A DNA stretch of 64,000 nt from contig NZ_MACI01000069.1 in NCBI RefSeq assembly GCF_001884105.1, positions 124,001 through 188,000 of the forward strand, in the 5' to 3' direction. The notes beneath the pieces are model-generated. The model saw nothing but the letters and a program-made list of their open reading frames with translations. It searched no databases and was not told where the DNA came from. The translations under genes were made by a program, and so were the position numbers. The DNA comes from Bacillus luti. GTDB lineage: Bacteria; Bacillota; Bacilli; Bacillales; Bacillaceae_G. How positions within the stretch are numbered: position 1 is the first letter of the stretch; each line of letters starts with the position of its first letter. Below are positions 40,731 to 50,445 of this stretch, one piece after another.

Positions 40731-42581
40731 ATGTTAGCTTCACCGTTTTACTTACATACATGGAGAAAGTTTGTTGATGAAGGAGTCCTTGATTCAAACC
40801 GTATAAACGAAAGAATTTCAGAGTCATGGCATCGATGTAAACAAGCAAATGTGAATCCTCATATGAATAAAGGTCAGAAAATTTTGTCTACTAATATTTT
40901 TCAAGACCAAAAGAAAAAGAGTGAAATCTTCCTAGATATAGCAATACCTCAAATACAAAATATGAGAAAAACCATTGATGAACTGCAAATGATGGCATTA
41001 TTAATTGATCCAGACGGTTACGTTTTATCGTTAAGTGGAAATCAGCAAACGCTGAAACGAGCGAAACATATTAATTTTATTGAAGGTGTAAAATGGACGG
41101 AAGCAGCTGTTGGCACAAATGCGATCGGAACAGCCTTAGAAATTGAAGAGGCTATTATGATAAGTGGTACAGAGCATTATTCTGTCGCATCTCATAGCTG
41201 GAGCTGTGCGGCCGCTCCCATTCATAATGATGATGGGAAATTAATAGGCGTTTTAGATTTTTCTTGTCCGATTGAGTTTTCGCATCCATATATGCTCGGG
41301 ATGGTAACTTCGATTGCACATGCGATTGAACGTGAATGTAGTATTCGAGTGCATCAAAATGAACTTCATTTAATCCATCGTTTTTTAGATGTAATTGACA
41401 GTGATGAACAAGTTGTTATTTGTAATCATCGTGATATTATCGTTTCTGCGAGCAAGAGAATTCGTGAACGAGTATGTAATTGGTCACGAATGAAACTTGA
41501 AGATTTAATGCACAATGGATTGAAATCTAAGTTAGAAGTACCAGTATACAGTAATAACAGAATGATTGGGAAATGTATTTATTTAAAGGAAAATAAACAA
41601 GAAAATTCACTCTATACTTCCTCATTTATAAACGGAATTACTTTCCCTGGAGTTATTGGGACGAGCGGTGCATTTCAACATACTTTAGAAGAAATTAAGC
41701 TTGTATCACCAACTGACGCTAGTGTATATGTTTGTGGTGAAACAGGTGTAGGGAAAGAATATGTTGCAAGAGCGATTCATGAAAATAGTCCAAGAAAAAA
41801 TGGCCCTTTTATAGCTGTTAACTGCGGTTCATTACCGAAAGAATTAATGGAAAGTGAATTATTCGGTTATGCTGAAGGTGCGTTTACAGGTGCGCGGCGC
41901 CAAGGATATAAAGGGAAATTCGAACAAGCAGACGGAGGAACAATATTTTTAGATGAAATTGGTGAAGTGCCGCCAGAGATGCAAGTAGCATTATTGCGTG
42001 TTTTACAAGAGCGAACAGTAACTCCAATTGGCAGTTCAAAAGAGGTACCAGTAAATATTCGTATTATTACTGCGACACATAAAGATTTACTGCGATTAGT
42101 AGAAGAAGGGAAATTCCGTCAAGATTTATATTATCGTTTACATGTTTATCCCTTATATGTTCCATCGTTAATAGAAAGAAAAGAGGATATTCCGTACTTC
42201 ATAAAACATTTTTGCGAACGAAAGAATTGGAATGTTGTATTTCCAAAGAGTATTTGTAATCAATTTTCTCAGCATACATGGCCAGGGAATATTCGAGAAT
42301 TATTAAATGTATTAGAACGCATTTACATTTTGTCGCAAGGACGGGAAATATGCGAAAAACAAATCTCTTTTTTATTACAAACAATGATGGGAAATCAACA
42401 TCAACTTGAATTGCAAGCAGAAAATAAAGCAGAGAACACATTGAATTTCCGTGAAAAAATACAGCGTGATAGCATGATTGAAGCGTTAGAAAAGACGAAT
42501 GGAAATGTTTCGTTAGCTGCAAAACTTTTAGATGTACCTCGAAGTACATTTTATAAACGAATGCAAAAATATAAGCTATAA
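40731..42581 (+). CDS. acoR: sigma-54-dependent acetoin operon activator AcoR
   Basis: This 616-residue enhancer-binding protein activates sigma-54 promoters. An N-terminal GAF-type sensor (about 60-210) contains GVKWTEAAVGTNAIGTAL, characteristic of AcoR-like proteins. The AAA+ domain has Walker A GETGVGKE (336-343), GAFTGA (383-388), Walker B GTIFLDE (403-409) and the R-finger region. A Fis-type HTH (NVSLAAKLLDVPRSTFYKRMQKY) ends the protein. The nearest sigma-54 promoter is that of acoABCL. The gene is not adjacent to acoL but about 4.4 kb away. Confidence 0.92.
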   Translation: MLASPFYLHTWRKFVDEGVLDSNRINERISESWHRCKQANVNPHMNKGQKILSTNIFQDQKKKSEIFLDIAIPQIQNMRKTIDELQMMALLIDPDGYVLSLSGNQQTLKRAKHINFIEGVKWTEAAVGTNAIGTALEIEEAIMISGTEHYSVASHSWSCAAAPIHNDDGKLIGVLDFSCPIEFSHPYMLGMVTSIAHAIERECSIRVHQNELHLIHRFLDVIDSDEQVVICNHRDIIVSASKRIRERVCNWSRMKLEDLMHNGLKSKLEVPVYSNNRMIGKCIYLKENKQENSLYTSSFINGITFPGVIGTSGAFQHTLEEIKLVSPTDASVYVCGETGVGKEYVARAIHENSPRKNGPFIAVNCGSLPKELMESELFGYAEGAFTGARRQGYKGKFEQADGGTIFLDEIGEVPPEMQVALLRVLQERTVTPIGSSKEVPVNIRIITATHKDLLRLVEEGKFRQDLYYRLHVYPLYVPSLIERKEDIPYFIKHFCERKNWNVVFPKSICNQFSQHTWPGNIRELLNVLERIYILSQGREICEKQISFLLQTMMGNQHQLELQAENKAENTLNFREKIQRDSMIEALEKTNGNVSLAAKLLDVPRSTFYKRMQKYKL

Positions 42582-42608
42582 AGTAGATTTTTGTAATCTA
42601 CTTTTTCT
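42581..42608 (+). terminator. terminator after acoR
   Basis: AAGTAGATT and AATCTACTT form a short stem followed by TTTTC, overlapping the acoR stop. Confidence 0.7.
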
Positions 42609-42693
42609 TTGTGGGCTCATGTTCTGTCGGAATATGCGCTTACCGGGGAAATAATAGAATAGTTAGAAAATAATTTCCGGAAGGAGGACTTAT

Positions 42694-42948
42694 GTGAAGT
42701 ATATTGAAATTGGCATCGGAAATAAGTGGTTTGTTCGAACAGAAACCGAAAATAAAGATGGAACTGAATTTGAAGAACGAGGAATTATAAAACCTATTTA
42801 TTTTGAGTCTTTATATGTACGAATGTGGTTTCGGAAAACGTGTTTAATTTTTGATACGAAAGAAGGGTTTAAGAAGGTTAAGAAGAGGAGGATTGAATAT
42901 AAATTTATAATTGGAATTGTAAGTAGACTGAATGAGATTAAAGGATAA
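42694..42948 (+). CDS. DUF3977 family protein, 84 aa
   Basis: The protein matches DUF3977, a small family found in Bacillus: MKYIEIGIGNKWFVRTETENKDGTEFEERGII followed by YFESLYVRMWFRKTCLIFDTKEGFKK. Function is unknown. The GTG start follows GGAGGAC. Confidence 0.8.
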   Translation: MKYIEIGIGNKWFVRTETENKDGTEFEERGIIKPIYFESLYVRMWFRKTCLIFDTKEGFKKVKKRRIEYKFIIGIVSRLNEIKG

Positions 42949-43210
42949 TGAAATACATAGTAATATTGGCTAGGGAATTTTTTGACATGAAAGTTTTCCA
43001 CGAACAGTATTACACTCGATACAATTTCGTCATGAAGACCTTTTAAAGAGTGTAAAAGATTCGAAATGAATTGTTTAAAAAATAGTATTCTTTTATTTTT
43101 CTTCTCTATAATAATGCCTTAATAAAATTTCAAATAACACTTGTATTTCACTATGTAAAATATGACATAATGAGTTAGACATATATAGGGTATTTGAGAG
43201 GAGAAGCTTA

Positions 43211-43678
43211 ATGAGTTTTGCATTAGAAGTAGTAATTGACGCACCAATTGAAATGGTGTTTGACTATATAGATAAAGAGGAAAAAATAAAAGAATGGAAT
43301 ACGTTTATAGTTGAAAATCGTTATCCTACAAATATTGATTTAGAAAACCCTCGTGCGGGGGATACATATATTTCTGTTCAAAAAATTGGGAAGAAAATAT
43401 TTGAAGTTGAAGCAGAAATATTAGAATATGCTGCACCTCATCTTGTTTCCGTTGGTAGTGAAATGAAGCAAGGTTATGGGGCCACAACTTATCTTTTAGA
43501 AGAATCTGATGAAGGTACAGTACTTACACTCATTTCAGAATTTGAACCGAGTAATTTTTACTATAAGATTGTTCATAAGTTAACAGAATGGGTATCACGT
43601 GAAATGTATGGAGAAGAACTTGAACGCTTAGTAGCATGTGTAGAAGCTGCGTACCATAAAGATGAAGCTTTAATTTAA
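43211..43678 (+). CDS. SRPBCC (polyketide cyclase-like) protein
   Basis: This 155-residue protein has the START/SRPBCC fold, a ligand-binding alpha/beta helix-grip. It begins FALEVVIDAPIEMVFDYIDKEEKIKEWN, with the core AGDTYISVQKIGKKIFEVEAEILEYAAPHLVSVGSEMKQGYGATTYLLEE and a long C-terminal helix. The ligand is unknown. GAGGAGAAG precedes the ATG. Confidence 0.85.
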   Translation: MSFALEVVIDAPIEMVFDYIDKEEKIKEWNTFIVENRYPTNIDLENPRAGDTYISVQKIGKKIFEVEAEILEYAAPHLVSVGSEMKQGYGATTYLLEESDEGTVLTLISEFEPSNFYYKIVHKLTEWVSREMYGEELERLVACVEAAYHKDEALI

Positions 43679-43689
43679 TGTGAAATGAG

Positions 43690-43731
43690 ATGAAACCGTT
43701 ACTCAATATGCTGAGTAGCGGTTTGTTTTTT
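43690..43731 (+). terminator. terminator after SRPBCC gene
   Basis: AACCGTTACTCA and TGAGTAGCGGTT form a stem with one mismatch, followed by TGTTTTTTG. Confidence 0.8.
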
Positions 43732-43857
43732 GAAGATTTCAGTGGCGAGTTAAAATCGATAGAGGGTGAATCCTTAAAACTATAATATTTCTCATTATCT
43801 GAAAAGCCTCCTTTAGCACTACCATACCCAGATAATATATTTTTATAGATGTAAAAT

Positions 43858-43885
43858 AGCACACCTTACTTATTAAAGGTGTGCT
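43858..43885 (-). terminator. terminator after tetR-type gene
   Basis: AGCACACCTT and AAGGTGTGCT form a perfect 10-bp stem at the 3' end of the minus-strand regulator gene, followed by ATTTTA on that strand. Confidence 0.75.
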
Positions 43886-44495
43886 ATGCATACAACCCTG
43901 TCGTATACATTTCAGTTAACGTATATACTATTTCTTCTAGTTCTACCTCTTTGTTATTTTGCACAATCGTCCAAAGAAACATCTCATTCATAGCAAACCA
44001 AGCACGCGCTACAATTTCTTTATTTAATTCAGGCTGTGCTAATCCACTTTCTTGAGAGTATGTAATATCCTGCGTAATACCGTTTATAAAACGTTCCCTA
44101 ATCTCATCCCATTTTTGACGTATCTCTTTTGATAACCCGATCGCTTCTTCTACAACTTGTAAAATAGCCCGTTCTTTCTCTGCTAGTTGGAGGAATGCTC
44201 TAACTTGATTTTGAATCATATTACGTGCTTCTTCTTTTGTTTGAGGAGAAAAAGAGCGCTCAGCAATATCATAAAATTGATTCATGACATCTTCCATTAA
44301 AACGATGAGGAGATCATCTTTGTTTTTGAAGTATACATATGCCGTTCCATAACCAGTTTCTGCATGTTTAATAATTTGCGTAATGGTTGTTTTCTGAAAT
44401 CCGTTATTAATAAAAATAGTGTAACTAGAGTGTAATAGTTTCTTTTTTGTTTCTAAGGAGCGGTGTTTTCTTGTTGAAAGTGTAGAGTTTTTCAA
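43884..44495 (-). CDS. TetR family regulator, divergent from kyn operon
   Basis: This is a 203-residue TetR repressor: the N-terminal HTH is RSLETKKKLLHSSYTIFINNGFQKTTITQIIKHAETGYGTAYVYFKNKDDLLIVLM, followed by a helical ligand domain. The TTG start follows AGAGGTGAT. It is divergent from kynU across 159 nt that contain a near-perfect palindrome, so it probably controls the kynurenine genes. The effector might be tryptophan or kynurenine, which is inference. Confidence 0.88.
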   Translation of the reverse strand: MKNSTLSTRKHRSLETKKKLLHSSYTIFINNGFQKTTITQIIKHAETGYGTAYVYFKNKDDLLIVLMEDVMNQFYDIAERSFSPQTKEEARNMIQNQVRAFLQLAEKERAILQVVEEAIGLSKEIRQKWDEIRERFINGITQDITYSQESGLAQPELNKEIVARAWFAMNEMFLWTIVQNNKEVELEEIVYTLTEMYTTGLYA

Positions 44496-44557
44496 AGAAT
44501 CACCTCTTTATACTGAAATGTCTGAAAATATAATTGTATTGTAAAAGAAGTTCACAT

Positions 44558-44577
44558 ATAATGTCAACTGACATAAT
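44558..44577. promoter_or_regulatory. palindromic operator between tetR and kynU
   Basis: ATAATGTCA and TGACATAAT are inverted arms around AC, with one mismatch. The site lies 5 nt upstream of a candidate kynU -35 element (TTGACG at 44582). Its length and symmetry suit a TetR dimer. Confidence 0.6.
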
Positions 44578-44654
44578 ATCATTGACGTTGTATCAATTAA
44601 GGTGATATATTTCAATTAGTTAGAATAAAAAGAAAATTAAAAGAAGGTGACACC

Positions 44655-45941
44655 ATGTATAAAGAACCATTTCAACCAACTTATGAATTTGCGCTTGAAT
44701 GTGATAAACATGATGAACTGAAAGATTTTCAAACTGAATTCTATAAAAAAGAAGGAACGATATATTTAGATGGAAACTCATTAGGTCTGCTTTCAAAAAG
44801 GGCAGAGAAGTCATTACTTACTTTACTAGATTCATGGAAAGAGTATGGCATTGATGGGTGGACAGAAGGAGAACATCCGTGGTTTTTCCTTTCGGAGAAA
44901 TTAGGTGAACTAACGGCGCCACTTATTGGAGCTTTACCAGAAGAAACGATTGTAACCGGTTCCACGACAACGAACATTCATCAAGTAATCGCAACTTTCT
45001 ATGAGCCGAAAGGAATACGTACAAAAATTCTTGCTGATGAATTAACATTCCCATCAGATATTTATGCGCTTCAGAGTCAAATTCGTTTAAAAGGATTAGA
45101 TCCAGATGAACATTTAGTACGAGTGAAAAGCCGAGATGGTAGAACATTATCGGAAGAAGATATTATCCAGGCAATGGAAGACGATATCGCTTTAATTTTA
45201 TTACCTTCTGTTTTATATAGAAGTGGTCAAATTCTTGATATGAAACGTTTAACAGCGGAAGCTCATAAACGAGGCATTCATATTGGATTTGATTTATGTC
45301 ATTCAATTGGATCTATTCCACATCATTTCAAAGAGTGGGATGTTGATTTCGCTGTATGGTGTAATTATAAATATTTAAATGCAGGACCTGGTGGTGTTGG
45401 AGGCCTTTATATAAATAATAAACATTTTAATAGACTTCCAGGATTATCTGGATGGTTTAGCTCTAGAAAAGATAAGCAGTTTGATATGGAACATACATTA
45501 ACAGCTGCTGATCATGCAGGTGCGTATCAAATTGGTACACCGCACGTATTAAGTACTGCACCTTTAATCGGTTCACTTGAAATATTTAAAGATGCTGGTA
45601 TAGAACGTTTACGTGAAAAATCCTTACATATTACAAGATACATGCTTGATTTAATTGAGCATGAATTAAAAGATTTCGGATTTACAATTGGAAATCCATT
45701 AGAGGATGAAAAACGAGGTGGACATATTTATTTAGAGCATGCAGAAGCAGCACGCATATGTAAAGCGTTAAAAGCAAATGGGGTTATTCCTGATTTCAGA
45801 GCACCTAATGGAGTAAGACTCGCGCCAGTCGCTTTATATAACACATACGAAGAAGTATGGAAATCTGTACAAATATTAAAGAAAATAATGAAAAATGAAG
45901 AGTATAAGCAGTTTGAAAATAAGCGAGAGGTTGTGGCATAA
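44655..45941 (+). CDS. kynU: kynureninase
   Basis: KynU is a PLP enzyme that hydrolyses L-kynurenine to anthranilate and alanine. The 428-residue protein shows the family pattern: [19 protein letters not shown], the phosphate-binding [53 protein letters not shown] with the PLP lysine in NYKYLN, and [10 protein letters not shown]. It heads kynU-kynB-kynA, a complete tryptophan-to-anthranilate route together with a TetR regulator. GAAGGTGAC precedes the ATG. Confidence 0.95.
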   Translation: MYKEPFQPTYEFALECDKHDELKDFQTEFYKKEGTIYLDGNSLGLLSKRAEKSLLTLLDSWKEYGIDGWTEGEHPWFFLSEKLGELTAPLIGALPEETIVTGSTTTNIHQVIATFYEPKGIRTKILADELTFPSDIYALQSQIRLKGLDPDEHLVRVKSRDGRTLSEEDIIQAMEDDIALILLPSVLYRSGQILDMKRLTAEAHKRGIHIGFDLCHSIGSIPHHFKEWDVDFAVWCNYKYLNAGPGGVGGLYINNKHFNRLPGLSGWFSSRKDKQFDMEHTLTAADHAGAYQIGTPHVLSTAPLIGSLEIFKDAGIERLREKSLHITRYMLDLIEHELKDFGFTIGNPLEDEKRGGHIYLEHAEAARICKALKANGVIPDFRAPNGVRLAPVALYNTYEEVWKSVQILKKIMKNEEYKQFENKREVVA

Positions 45942-45943
45942 GC

Positions 45944-46573
45944 ATGAAAACATCAGAGTGGATTGACATTTCACAACCGCTAAGTAATGATATTGCAACT
46001 TGGCCAGGAGATACACCCTTCTCATATGAAGTTTCATGGTCGAAAGAAGAGAGTGGCTCAGTAAATGTCGGAAAGCTAACGATGAGTATTCATACAGGTA
46101 CTCATATTGACGCGCCATTTCATTTTGATAATGAGGGAAAGAAAGTAATAGATTTAGATATTCAAGTTTACGTCGGACCTGCGCGGATTATTGACGTTTC
46201 TAATCTTGAAAGCATCGGGAAAAAGGAACTAGAAAACTTTCATTTAGAAGGAGTAGAACGATTGTTGTTACGCACATCTTCACATGGTAAAGCTAATGAA
46301 TTCCCAGATGTAATTCCGCATTTACGTGCAGATATAGCACCGTTTCTTTCAAAGAAAGGTATACGTTTAATCGGCGTGGACGTACCATCAGTTGATCCAT
46401 TAGATGATAAAGAATTAGCAGCGCATCATCAATTATTTAAACACGGTATTCATATTTTAGAAAATGTCGTACTAGATCATGTAGCAGATGGCGATTACGA
46501 ACTAATCGCATTACCACTTGCCTTAACAGATGCAGATGGAAGTCCAGTTCGAGCAGTTATTAGACCAATATAA
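45944..46573 (+). CDS. kynB: kynurenine formamidase (arylformamidase)
   Basis: KynB hydrolyses N-formyl-L-kynurenine to kynurenine. The 209-residue protein has WIDISQPLSNDIATWPGDTPF and the zinc-binding IHTGTHIDAPFHF, then LIGVDVPSVDPLDDKELAAHHQLFKHGIHILENVVLDHVADGDYELIALPLAL, all typical of the cyclase-type formamidase. It starts 2 nt after the kynU stop, so the genes are coupled. Confidence 0.95.
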   Translation: MKTSEWIDISQPLSNDIATWPGDTPFSYEVSWSKEESGSVNVGKLTMSIHTGTHIDAPFHFDNEGKKVIDLDIQVYVGPARIIDVSNLESIGKKELENFHLEGVERLLLRTSSHGKANEFPDVIPHLRADIAPFLSKKGIRLIGVDVPSVDPLDDKELAAHHQLFKHGIHILENVVLDHVADGDYELIALPLALTDADGSPVRAVIRPI

Positions 46574-46606
46574 GTAGAAATATATATAAAGGGGCGTTTG
46601 GCTAAT

Positions 46607-47452
46607 ATGAAAGAAAACGAAAAGGTAATTATGGAAAAAGGAATTCATACGGACTTTAAAGAGAATATGACGTATGGGGAGTATTTACAATTAGATAGTT
46701 TACTATCTTCTCAAAAGAGGTTATCAGACCACCATGATGAAATGTTGTTCATCGTAATTCACCAAGCAAGTGAACTTTGGATGAAGCTTATTTTACATGA
46801 GTTAAACGCAGCAATTGAATCAATTAAGCAAGATAAATTACAACCAGCATTTAAAATGTTAGCACGTGTCTCAAAAATTCAGTCTCAAATTATTCAATCT
46901 TGGGATATTCTGGCCACATTAACGCCATCAGAGTACATTGAGTTTCGTGACTCGCTCGGTCAAGCTTCAGGTTTTCAATCGTATCAATACCGAATGATTG
47001 AGTATGCACTTGGTTATAAAACACCACATGCATTAAAAATTTATGAAAAGGATCCAGAATTACATGCTCGCCTTCATAAAGCGCTACATGCACCAAGTTT
47101 ATATGATGTGGCAATTCAAGCACTTGTAAAAGAAGGATTCCCAATTCATAAAGATGTGTTAAATCGTGATATTACGCAGCCTTACGAAGAAGATGCAACT
47201 GTAGAAGCAGCTTGGATAGAAGTATATGCGGACGTGAAGAAATATTGGAATCTATATCAGCTTGCTGAAAAATTAATCGATATTGAAGACTGGCTACAAC
47301 AATGGCGTTTCCGTCATATGAAAACGGTAGAACGAATTATCGGACATAAAATGGGAACAGGTGGCTCTTCTGGTGTATCATATTTAAAACGAGTACTTGA
47401 TCAACAGTTCTTCCCAGAGCTTTGGAATGTTCGTACGAAATTATCGAAATAA
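46607..47452 (+). CDS. kynA: tryptophan 2,3-dioxygenase
   Basis: KynA is a haem dioxygenase that opens the indole ring of L-tryptophan to give N-formylkynurenine, the first step of the pathway. The 281-residue protein contains [52 protein letters not shown] and [32 protein letters not shown] (haem-ligand His in the RH segment). The ATG at 46607 is used; a TTG three codons upstream sits too close to GGGG. A terminator overlaps the end. Confidence 0.95.
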   Translation: MKENEKVIMEKGIHTDFKENMTYGEYLQLDSLLSSQKRLSDHHDEMLFIVIHQASELWMKLILHELNAAIESIKQDKLQPAFKMLARVSKIQSQIIQSWDILATLTPSEYIEFRDSLGQASGFQSYQYRMIEYALGYKTPHALKIYEKDPELHARLHKALHAPSLYDVAIQALVKEGFPIHKDVLNRDITQPYEEDATVEAAWIEVYADVKKYWNLYQLAEKLIDIEDWLQQWRFRHMKTVERIIGHKMGTGGSSGVSYLKRVLDQQFFPELWNVRTKLSK

Positions 47453-47489
47453 ACCTGTCAGCTAAAACTGACAGGTTTATTTTTTTATT
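47447..47489 (+). terminator. terminator after kynA
   Basis: AAATAAACCTGTCAG pairs with CTGACAGGTTTATTT around CTAAAA, followed by a T run. Confidence 0.9.
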
Positions 47490-47562
47490 TGAACACAAGT
47501 ATGTTTTAATTAAACCTACAAGATATAATAAATCAAGTAACTATTTAATTGGAGGTAAAGTT

Positions 47563-48480
47563 TTGGATTTCAAGCAACTAGAAAATAAATTTGAAAAGAA
47601 AAAAGTAAATACATTTCTCGTTTATCAAAAAGGTGAGCTAACAAATGAATATTATAAAACGATAGAAAGTGCAAGTAATTTATATAAAATAAATTCGATT
47701 ACAAAAAGCATTGTATCTATATTAATAGGTATTGCAATAGATAAAGAATATATAAATGATATACATACACCAATAACAAAATGGATTCTAAATGTACCAA
47801 AAGAAAAAAGTGAATTAACAATTTATCATTTATTAACGATGACAACAGGAGAAGACTGGAAGGAGTTTGGGAATGGGGTCGTTTTCCCAAATGATTTTGT
47901 TGAATCAGAGAACTGGATTCAGTACATATTAGCAAAGCCAATAATTGAAGAGCCTACTACAAAAATGAATTATAACTCTGGTTCTTCGCATTTACTTAGT
48001 TACATTATCCAAAAAGCTACTGGAATGACGACAGAGCAGTTTGCGAAAAGATATTTATTTGATCCATTAGAAATTACCGAATATGAGTGGCAACAAGATC
48101 CACAAGGAGTACATGTCGGTGGCTTCGGTATGAAAATGAAATCTAAAGATTTATTAAAGTTAGGAATATTGTGTTTACAGAATGGATATTGGCAGGGGAA
48201 TCAAATCGTATCATCGAAATGGTTAGAAGAATCAAGTACGGCTCTATTTGAAACGTATGAACATGTCGGGGCATATGGATATCACTGGTGGGTATTGAAT
48301 AACGAAAGATTTCACATACCGTATTGTATGTACTTTGCTATGGGATATGGCGGGCAATACATCGTTATCATGCCGCAGTTAGAAGTCGTAGCTATAATAA
48401 GTAGTCATATGCCTAAACGTGGGCTCGTTCCATTAAAGTTATTTATTGAGCATGTACAAGAGAATTATAAGTTTATATAA
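47563..48480 (+). CDS. class C beta-lactamase-fold serine hydrolase
   Basis: This 305-residue protein of the serine beta-lactamase-like family carries SxxK as SITK in YKINSITKSIVSILIGIA, a YxN-like motif at MNYNSGSSHLLSYIIQKATG, and GYGGQYIVIMP in the third-motif position. No signal peptide is present when translation starts at TTG 47563, which follows GGAGG by 7 nt. The longer open frame would run back through the kynA terminator and is rejected. It is likely a cytoplasmic esterase or peptidase. Confidence 0.87.
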   Translation: MDFKQLENKFEKKKVNTFLVYQKGELTNEYYKTIESASNLYKINSITKSIVSILIGIAIDKEYINDIHTPITKWILNVPKEKSELTIYHLLTMTTGEDWKEFGNGVVFPNDFVESENWIQYILAKPIIEEPTTKMNYNSGSSHLLSYIIQKATGMTTEQFAKRYLFDPLEITEYEWQQDPQGVHVGGFGMKMKSKDLLKLGILCLQNGYWQGNQIVSSKWLEESSTALFETYEHVGAYGYHWWVLNNERFHIPYCMYFAMGYGGQYIVIMPQLEVVAIISSHMPKRGLVPLKLFIEHVQENYKFI

Positions 48481-48496
48481 GGAGAGGAGAGAATGT

Positions 48497-49122
48497 ATGA
48501 AAGGTGTAAAAACGTTATCTTTATTTAGACTATGTTTAAGCCTTTTAGCATTTAGCGCCCTTATTACGCAATTTCTAATAAGGGCACAAGTGAAACCGTT
48601 TAATCCAGTTAATTTCTTTAGTTTCTTTACAATTGAAAGTAATATTTTAGTTGCATGCATTCTCCTTTTAAGTAGTATTGGAACAGCCACATTTGGTCGT
48701 TCAGAACAGTTTGGTATACTTCGTGGTGCGGCAACTGTATACATACTTACGACTGGACTCATTTATTTTTTATTATTAAGAGGTTTAGAAGAATCACTTC
48801 AAACTGCAATACCATGGGTAAATACGGTGCTACATTATATCATGCCAATTGCAATGCTTTTAGATTGGATTCTAAATCCACCTAGAGTAAGAAAATCACT
48901 TGGAAACAAACTGCAAGTTGGCTCTTATTCCCGTGTTTTTACGTTGTATATAGCTTAATGCGTGGTCCACTTGTGAATTGGTACCCTTATCCGTTTTTAG
49001 ATCCGAGAATAGGTGGATATGGTAGAGTATTTTTATACAGTATCGGGATAGCAGTTGTGATTGGTGCTATTTGTATATTGGTAAGATTTTTAGGGAATCG
49101 AAATTTTAAAAATGAATTTTAG
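48497..49122 (+). pseudogene. Pr6Pr family membrane protein, frameshifted
   Basis: The reading frame from 48497 encodes MKGVKTLSLFRLCLSL and about four membrane segments, but runs off at 48958 with unrelated residues (LQVGSYSRVFTLYIA). In the -1 frame the protein continues as KITWKQTASWLLFP, then RGPLVNWYPYPFLDPRIGGYGRVF and a last membrane segment, stopping at 49120. WYPYPFLDPR is a hallmark of the Pr6Pr family. The break fits loss of one A from the A run at 48892-48895; restored, it would be 208 residues, normal for the family. A sequencing error or real inactivation are both possible. Confidence 0.85.
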
Positions 49123-49126
49123 AAAT

Positions 49127-49169
49127 GAAAGAACCCCACTGTTAAAAATGTAAACAGTGGGGTTCTTTC
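49127..49169. terminator. shared convergent terminator
   Basis: GAAAGAACCCCACTGTTT pairs with AAACAGTGGGGTTCTTTC around a short loop, between the Pr6Pr pseudogene and the convergent DUF3889 gene. Confidence 0.9.
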
Positions 49170-49172
49170 ATT

Positions 49173-49505
49173 TTATCTACTTGTCTTCTGGAACGACATC
49201 TTTATAAATTTCTCTGTCTTCGTATCAAACTCTACATCAACAAAAACACCGTATTCTTTTCCATCTTCCCGTAGCCACAATTTAAATTTTTCAACTGTTA
49301 CTTGAACGGTTTTTGGTTTTCTACCTATATGAAGATAATCGACAATTTCTGCTTTTGGGTATTGTTCTTTCGTCTTTTCTACAGCAAGTTTACCCCATTT
49401 CGCATAAGGTGGCTGCGCATGAACAATTGATGAGCCGGTATATATATTTGAACATGTTGTTATGAACAGAATGACGAGTGCGACACGCTTTAACAATTTC
49501 TTCAT
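49173..49505 (-). CDS. secreted DUF3889 protein, 110 aa
   Basis: A signal peptide (MKKLLKRVALVILFITTCSNIYTGSSIVHA) precedes a small PepSY-like alpha/beta domain: PPYAKWGKLAVEKTKEQYPKAEIVDYLHIGRKPKTVQVTVEKFKLWLREDGKEYGVFVDVEFDTKTEKF. This is the pattern of DUF3889, whose function is not known. It is probably exported. A ribosome site (AAAAGGAGT) precedes the ATG. Confidence 0.82.
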   Translation of the reverse strand: MKKLLKRVALVILFITTCSNIYTGSSIVHAQPPYAKWGKLAVEKTKEQYPKAEIVDYLHIGRKPKTVQVTVEKFKLWLREDGKEYGVFVDVEFDTKTEKFIKMSFQKTSR

Positions 49506-49650
49506 GATGAACTCCTTTTATTCTTTTTGTATATTGTTTACATATTTTTTCAACGATATTAGTTTGGATTTTTTTGTCTTCTTTACATAAAAGCGAGGCT
49601 TTTACAAAACATAACCAAGAAATCATTACCGTAATTAAGGAGGGAAAATT

Positions 49651-50430
49651 ATGCGTCAAAAAGCTATTTTTAAAATAGCAGTTTTACTTGCATTCATAGG
49701 ACTATCTTTGATGGTTAGTAGTATACAACTAAAAAATGTAGAAGCCTTTTCTAATCAAGTCATTCAAAGAGGGGCATCTGGCGAAGATGTCATTGAACTG
49801 CAGTCTCGTTTGAAATATAACGGATTTTATACAGGAAAAGTGGATGGTGTTTTCGGATGGGGTACATATTGGGCACTGCGAAATTTTCAACAAAAATTCG
49901 GATTGCCAGTTGATGGTTTAGCAGGGACGAAAACGAAGCAAATGCTTGTAAAGGCAACGAAGTATGACAAGTCAACTGCTAATAAGGGTACTACAACGAA
50001 TAAAGGAAATAGTGGTGGTACTGCACAAGAAAATAAACCACCACAAAATAAAGGGACGAATGTTCCAAATGGTTATTCTCAAAATGATATTCAACTTATG
50101 GCAAACGCAGTATATGGAGAATCTCGTGGTGAGCCGTACTTAGGACAAGTTGCAGTAGCTGCGGTTATTTTGAATCGTGTTACAAGCGCATCATTTCCAA
50201 ATACCGTTTCGGGTGTAATCTTTGAGCCAAGAGCGTTCACTGCGGTAGCAGATGGGCAAATATATTTAACACCAAATGAAACAGCGAAAAAAGCTGTACT
50301 CGATGCGATTAACGGATGGGATCCAACAGGAAACGCATTATATTATTTCAATCCGGATACCGCAACAAGTAAATGGATTTGGACTCGTCCACAAATTAAA
50401 AAGATCGGTAAACATATTTTCTGTAAATAG
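49651..50430 (+). CDS. sleB: spore cortex-lytic enzyme SleB
   Basis: SleB is a lytic transglycosylase that degrades spore cortex peptidoglycan during germination. The 259-residue precursor has a signal peptide (about 1-32), a peptidoglycan-binding domain at about 37-102 (VIQRGASGEDVIELQSRLKYNGFYTGKVDGVFGW), a Thr/Asn/Gly-rich linker and a catalytic domain from about 142 with E157 (VYGESRG), the catalytic glutamate known for Bacillus SleB. The gene heads sleB-ypeB-yhcN-like. Expression is expected in the forespore (sigma-G), although I could not place a clear promoter. Confidence 0.95.
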   Translation: MRQKAIFKIAVLLAFIGLSLMVSSIQLKNVEAFSNQVIQRGASGEDVIELQSRLKYNGFYTGKVDGVFGWGTYWALRNFQQKFGLPVDGLAGTKTKQMLVKATKYDKSTANKGTTTNKGNSGGTAQENKPPQNKGTNVPNGYSQNDIQLMANAVYGESRGEPYLGQVAVAAVILNRVTSASFPNTVSGVIFEPRAFTAVADGQIYLTPNETAKKAVLDAINGWDPTGNALYYFNPDTATSKWIWTRPQIKKIGKHIFCK

Positions 50431-50445
50431 AGCGGAGGTGGCAAC

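Noticed and set aside
43530-43862. Minus-strand open frame between the SRPBCC and TetR genes
   Set aside because: It overlaps the real SRPBCC gene and crosses its terminator hairpin, with no ribosome site.
47422-47562. Upstream extension of the serine hydrolase frame
   Set aside because: It would start inside kynA and pass through the kynA terminator. TTG 47563 with GGAGG is the supported start.
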